Origin: Parachlamydiales bacterium
Lineage (GTDB): Bacteria; Chlamydiota; Chlamydiia; Chlamydiales; SM23-39
Reading direction: 5' to 3'
DNA: 64,000 bases
Assembly (NCBI GenBank): GCA_019694475.1
Contig: JAIBBX010000004.1
Coordinates: 248,001 to 312,000, forward strand
Positions within the stretch are counted from its first letter, which is position 1; each line of letters starts with the position of its first letter. Both the position numbers and the translations under genes were made by a program. The notes below the pieces were generated by a model, which ran no database searches, was not told the DNA's origin, and was given only the letters and a program-made list of their open reading frames with translations. Below, piece after piece: positions 61,479-64,000 of the stretch.

Positions 61479-62486
61479 ATGGTTAAACGCATAGCAATTA
61501 ACGGTTTTGGAAGGATTGGAAGGCTCGTTTTGCGCACAGCTCTCGAGCGTCCTGATCTAGAAGTTGTCGCTATCAATGACCTGGTCCCGCCGGACAATTT
61601 AGCTTATCTTTTTAAATACGACACGGTTCACAAAACTTTTCCAGGAACGGTATCATCTGATTCTGGACATTTGGTCGTTAACGGGAAAAAGATTTTTGTT
61701 TCGGCTGAAAAAGATCCGACAAAGCTTCCATGGAAAGAAAACAAAGTGGATTACGTTGTCGAATCTACGGGCCGTTTTACTCATTTAGAGGATGCGAAGA
61801 AGCACCTCCAAGCTGGGGCCAAGAGAGTTTTAATAACAGCTCCGGGAAAAGATGACATGCCGACTTATGTTGTGGGCGTGAATCATACCCGGTACAATCC
61901 GAAGGCAGATTTTGTCATCTGCAACGCATCGTGCACGACAAATTGTTTGGCGCCGCTTTGCAAAGTTCTTCTCGATCGTTTTGGCATCGAAGAGGGATTG
62001 ATGACAACCGTTCATTCTCTAACAGCAAGCCAACCCACAGTCGACGGGCCGTCTCATAAAGATTGGCGCGGAGGGCGGGCAGCTGGATGCAATATCATTC
62101 CCTCCTCAACAGGTGCGGCGAAAGCGGTGATTTTAGCAATCCCCGAACTGAAAGGCAAACTGACTGGGATGGCATTTCGTGTGCCCACCCCGGATGTATC
62201 GGTTGTAGATCTAACAGTCCGACTCGCCAAAGAAACGACTTATGATGAGATCGGAAAAGCGATGGACGAGGCATCGAAGACCTCGCTCAAAGGGATCTTA
62301 GCGACAACTGATGAGGAGTTGGTTTCATCTGATTTTATTGGCTCGCATTATTCTTGCATCTACGACAAGAAGGCAGGAATTGCGTTGAGCCCACGTTTTT
62401 ATAAATTAATCGCATGGTACGACAACGAAATGGGCTATTCTCACCGCGTTGTCGATCTATTGGAGTATATGGGATCGAAAGAATGA
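61479..62486 (+). CDS. gapA: Glyceraldehyde-3-phosphate dehydrogenase
   Basis: GapA oxidises glyceraldehyde-3-phosphate with NAD and phosphate in glycolysis, downstream of the glucose-6-phosphate imported by UhpC. The 335 residues include the Rossmann start [20 protein letters not shown], catalytic [20 protein letters not shown] (Cys near residue 151), [20 protein letters not shown] and [19 protein letters not shown]. It follows the rplQ terminator as in C. trachomatis. I did not find a confident promoter in the 100-bp gap. Confidence 0.97.
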   Translation: MVKRIAINGFGRIGRLVLRTALERPDLEVVAINDLVPPDNLAYLFKYDTVHKTFPGTVSSDSGHLVVNGKKIFVSAEKDPTKLPWKENKVDYVVESTGRFTHLEDAKKHLQAGAKRVLITAPGKDDMPTYVVGVNHTRYNPKADFVICNASCTTNCLAPLCKVLLDRFGIEEGLMTTVHSLTASQPTVDGPSHKDWRGGRAAGCNIIPSSTGAAKAVILAIPELKGKLTGMAFRVPTPDVSVVDLTVRLAKETTYDEIGKAMDEASKTSLKGILATTDEELVSSDFIGSHYSCIYDKKAGIALSPRFYKLIAWYDNEMGYSHRVVDLLEYMGSKE

Positions 62487-62519
62487 CACTATACCGCGAG
62501 AGATTGAAGGATCAAGTTA

Positions 62520-62680
62520 TGCCAAGGAGGCGCCCGGATTTTGGATCAGGCGTAGCCGGCGCTGAATCAGCTAAACTTAAAAAGTTTAGCGATGCAGGCG
62601 GATCCAAAAATCAGTGGCTGTCCGACGTGGGCAGAACCGATTCTTCAGTCACGAGCGGGATAAGCTCCAAATGCAAAAAC
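62520..62680 (+). ncRNA. Structured intergenic stretch, candidate leader RNA or small RNA
   Basis: The 216-bp gap between gapA and the next gene folds well. GATTTTGGATC (62537-62547) can pair with GATCCAAAAATC (about 62601-62612), enclosing GCTGAATCAGC and a perfect 9-bp hairpin GCTAAACTT/AAGTTTAGC with AAA loop (62570-62590). Further on CTGTCC/GGGCAG and GAGC/GCTC form two small hairpins. A frame open from the gapA stop runs through it (109 residues, ATG 62483), but it is Arg/Ser/Gly-rich without any recognisable motif and overlaps the next gene. Strand and boundaries are guesses. Confidence 0.4.
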
Positions 62681-62702
62681 CCTTTAACTTACGGAATATC
62701 CA

Positions 62703-63443
62703 GTGAATTTTACGAGAGAACCTATTATCGAGACAGTCATTACCCCTCGCGAAGGATGCAAATTAGTTGTCCGAAGCAGCAAGGGGGCGAGTCAGGAAGA
62801 TTATTTTGTTGATGCAGTAGAAGTGGTGTCCTTTGGGCATTCATTCTTTTTCCGTTCTCAAGAGCGTCCTAAATCTTTTTTAGTTCCTGTGAGCGACTAT
62901 GAAATTCTTGAGCTTAAGGAAACGCGGATGGTACTCAAGAATGTTTCTACCGACCGGTCTATCAAGATTGGCGGCGGGCGCGAAGCCCCTCCTCGTCAAC
63001 GAGAAGAAGAGCCGCAAGATGCCCTTGCTGAGTCTCGTCCAGCTCCTCAGGCCGACCAGCAGCAACAGCCTCAGCACCGCGACCGCAAGCGCGATAAGCG
63101 CCGCCGCGGCAGACGGGGCCGGGACCGCGATCGTCCAGACATGCGCGATCAGCAGCAGCCTCGCGAAGCGCACGAACACCGCGAAGAGTCTGAATTCCAG
63201 CCCCCGGAGGAGCATCAACTCCCTCCTGAAGGCGGACCACAAGCCAGCGGAGAAGAAAAAGCTCCTTCATTCATTTCTAAGCTTTTTCCGCCTCCTCCGA
63301 CCCTCATCAAAGAATCCTTAAGCCGTTATAAGCCGGCCGAAGGCGCAGAGGAAGAGTTCAAGGAAAAGCCGACTTTTGACGAGACGATGTTTGAGCATCC
63401 GACCTCTCAAGACAGCGATGCCGACGACGAAAACGAAGAATAA
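62703..63443 (+). CDS. Conserved chlamydial protein with Pro/Arg/Gln-rich disordered region
   Basis: The 246 residues start at GTG 62703, where GGAA lies 8 nt upstream. Residues 1 to about 90 form a beta-rich domain (REPIIETVITPREGCKLVVR, FFFRSQERPKSFLVPVSDYE). From about 95 to 180 it is disordered, with an Arg/Lys/Asp block (RDRKRDKRRRGRRGRDRDRP) between Gln/Pro-rich flanks. The C-terminal part has FISKLFPPPPTLIKESLSRY and an acidic tail. The basic block suggests RNA or DNA contact. It stands beside gapA, where C. trachomatis has a conserved hypothetical (CT504 by memory). Function unknown. Confidence 0.75.
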   Translation: MNFTREPIIETVITPREGCKLVVRSSKGASQEDYFVDAVEVVSFGHSFFFRSQERPKSFLVPVSDYEILELKETRMVLKNVSTDRSIKIGGGREAPPRQREEEPQDALAESRPAPQADQQQQPQHRDRKRDKRRRGRRGRDRDRPDMRDQQQPREAHEHREESEFQPPEEHQLPPEGGPQASGEEKAPSFISKLFPPPPTLIKESLSRYKPAEGAEEEFKEKPTFDETMFEHPTSQDSDADDENEE

Positions 63444-63448
63444 CAGTT

Positions 63449-63469
63449 AAGCCCGCTAACTGCGGGCTT
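63449..63469 (+). terminator. Terminator-like hairpin after the Pro/Arg-rich gene
   Basis: AAGCCCGC and GCGGGCTT pair over 8 bp with a TAACT loop, 5 bp after the stop codon. The following GATTCAT is not a proper U-run, so termination is likely but not certain. Confidence 0.6.
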
Positions 63470-63512
63470 GATTCATAAGTCATTCACACACTAAAATATC
63501 ATACATTCTTTT

Positions 63513-63596
<84 letters not shown>

Positions 63597-63604
63597 ATTT
63601 TTTG

Positions 63605-63750
63605 CCGAGCAAAAAATGCTCGGAAGCGATGGAATTGATTGCACCCTCGAGTGAGGATTCGAAATGAGCCGCATGCAGGCGGCGAATCGGCCCGAGCGAC
63701 AGGAGGCCACGAAGTGCCCCTGCGGCGAGGGGAGTCCCACCCCCCCCCCC
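63605..63750. repeat. GC-rich palindromic element behind tRNA-Leu with 11-C run
   Basis: Directly behind the tRNA lie several hairpins: CCGAGCA/TGCTCGG (63605-63623), nested GATTC/GAATC with GCCGC/GCGGC, and CCCCT/AGGGG. The first arm repeats the last bases of the tRNA (CCGAGCA). At the far end GAGTCCCAC, identical to part of the tRNA T arm, runs into a homopolymer of 11 C (63740-63750), AAGCAA and a T-run, like a decayed second copy of the tRNA 3' end. The base composition is clearly more GC-rich than the flanks. No gene is visible in it. Confidence 0.6.
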
Positions 63751-63776
63751 AAGCAAATCATTTTTTATTTAATTTT

Positions 63777-64000
63777 ATGACTATTCTTGAGCTTGATGAT
63801 TTTTTGCCTTCGATCGCCGATCACGACGATAAGCAATGCCCTTTGAAAAATTGCATCCGTAATAACTACCGACATATCCGAAAATGGGCAAAGCGGACAA
63901 ACACGAATTGTTTCCGCATCTATGACCGCGACATTAAAGAATTTCCTTTGGCCATCGACTTCTATGCAGGGAAATTTTGCATTCATTATTTTACTTTCAC
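63777..64000 (+). CDS. RlmI/RlmKL-type 23S rRNA methyltransferase, N-terminal part (open at right edge)
   Basis: The frame starts at ATG 63777 and is open to the window end, giving 74 codons. It reads MTILELDDFLPSIADHDD, then CPLKNCIRNNYRHIRKWAKR and CFRIYDRDIKEFPLAIDFYA. The pattern N-R-x(2)-K-x(3)-K-W-A followed by C-(Y/F)-R-(I/L)-Y-D is characteristic of the segment opening the methyltransferase half of RlmL and the related RlmI proteins, which modify 23S rRNA. The catalytic domain is beyond the window. A minus-strand frame over the same bases is a shadow. Confidence 0.7.
   Translation, partial: MTILELDDFLPSIADHDDKQCPLKNCIRNNYRHIRKWAKRTNTNCFRIYDRDIKEFPLAIDFYAGKFCIHYFTF

Noticed and set aside
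62483..62812. Open frame of 109 residues starting on the gapA stop
   Set aside because: No recognisable motif, Arg/Ser/Gly-rich random-looking composition, strong RNA structure underneath and overlap with the better-supported gene from 62703.

Overview
This window comes from a member of the phylum Chlamydiae outside the classical Chlamydiaceae, most likely an amoeba-associated (environmental) chlamydia. The support is gene order, recalled from Chlamydia trachomatis and not searched. The blocks recJ-secDF-(purA)-uppS-cdsA-cmk/plsC, trxA-trmL-mip-hisS-uhpC-dnaE, TPR protein-LptE-like-rsbW-conserved hypothetical-dacF, lnt-lpxC-fabZ-lpxA-fmt-(Inc/Cap1 position)-rplC, and the rplC to rplQ operon followed by gapA are all chlamydial arrangements. 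The fused SecDF, the UhpC sugar-phosphate antiporter and a ribosomal operon without rpsJ, rpsN, rpmD and rpmJ also fit. Genes that C. trachomatis does not have at these positions (purA, GT10 and GT90 glycosyltransferases, nuclease, C39-like peptidase, Fic-like pair) argue for an environmental lineage. The species is not determined.

Layout. 1-0.8 kb: N-terminal part of an autotransporter-like adhesin, open at the left edge (minus). 0.8-6.9 kb: recJ and fused secDF (minus). 7-11.2 kb: purA, uppS, cdsA and a fused cmk-plsC (plus), serving nucleotides, the undecaprenyl carrier and phospholipids. 11.2-14.5 kb: an Inc-like membrane protein, an EamA transporter, a small C-terminally anchored protein, thiN, a 28-bp inverted repeat and tRNA-Leu(CAG). 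14.5-22.2 kb: trxA, a DUF2905 protein, trmL, a Mip that lacks its isomerase domain, hisS, three unknown genes including a 906-residue solenoid-like protein, and uhpC. 22.2-24.9 kb: GT90 and GT10 glycosyltransferases plus a short remnant, inserted between uhpC and dnaE.

24.9-35.4 kb: dnaE, translationally coupled to a secreted nuclease and a C39-like peptidase, then a hypothetical, a BamD-like TPR protein, an LptE-like lipoprotein, RsbW, a methyltransferase-like protein, a conserved hypothetical and DacF. 35.5-37.7 kb: a convergent pair of paralogous proteins with a degenerate Fic motif, the most interesting accessory locus here. 37.7-41.1 kb: rsmA, a membrane protein, a SurA-like chaperone and an RsmB-type methyltransferase (minus). 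41.1-46.3 kb: DoxX, lnt, lpxC, fabZ, lpxA, fmt (envelope lipid and lipoprotein maturation plus initiator tRNA formylation). 46.4-49.3 kb: three tandem Inc-like proteins and a membrane-anchored SLBB-like protein.

49.4-61.4 kb: ribosomal protein, secY and rpoA operon ending in a strong terminator. 61.5-63.5 kb: gapA, a structured intergenic stretch and a proline/arginine-rich conserved gene. 63.5-64 kb: tRNA-Leu(UAA), a GC-rich palindromic element carrying an 11-C run and a partial repeat of the tRNA 3' end, and the start of an RlmI/RlmKL-type 23S rRNA methyltransferase open at the right edge.

A recurring regulatory feature is a -10-like hexamer only 7-9 nt upstream of a start codon that has no Shine-Dalgarno sequence, seen at several genes; it suggests leaderless mRNAs.
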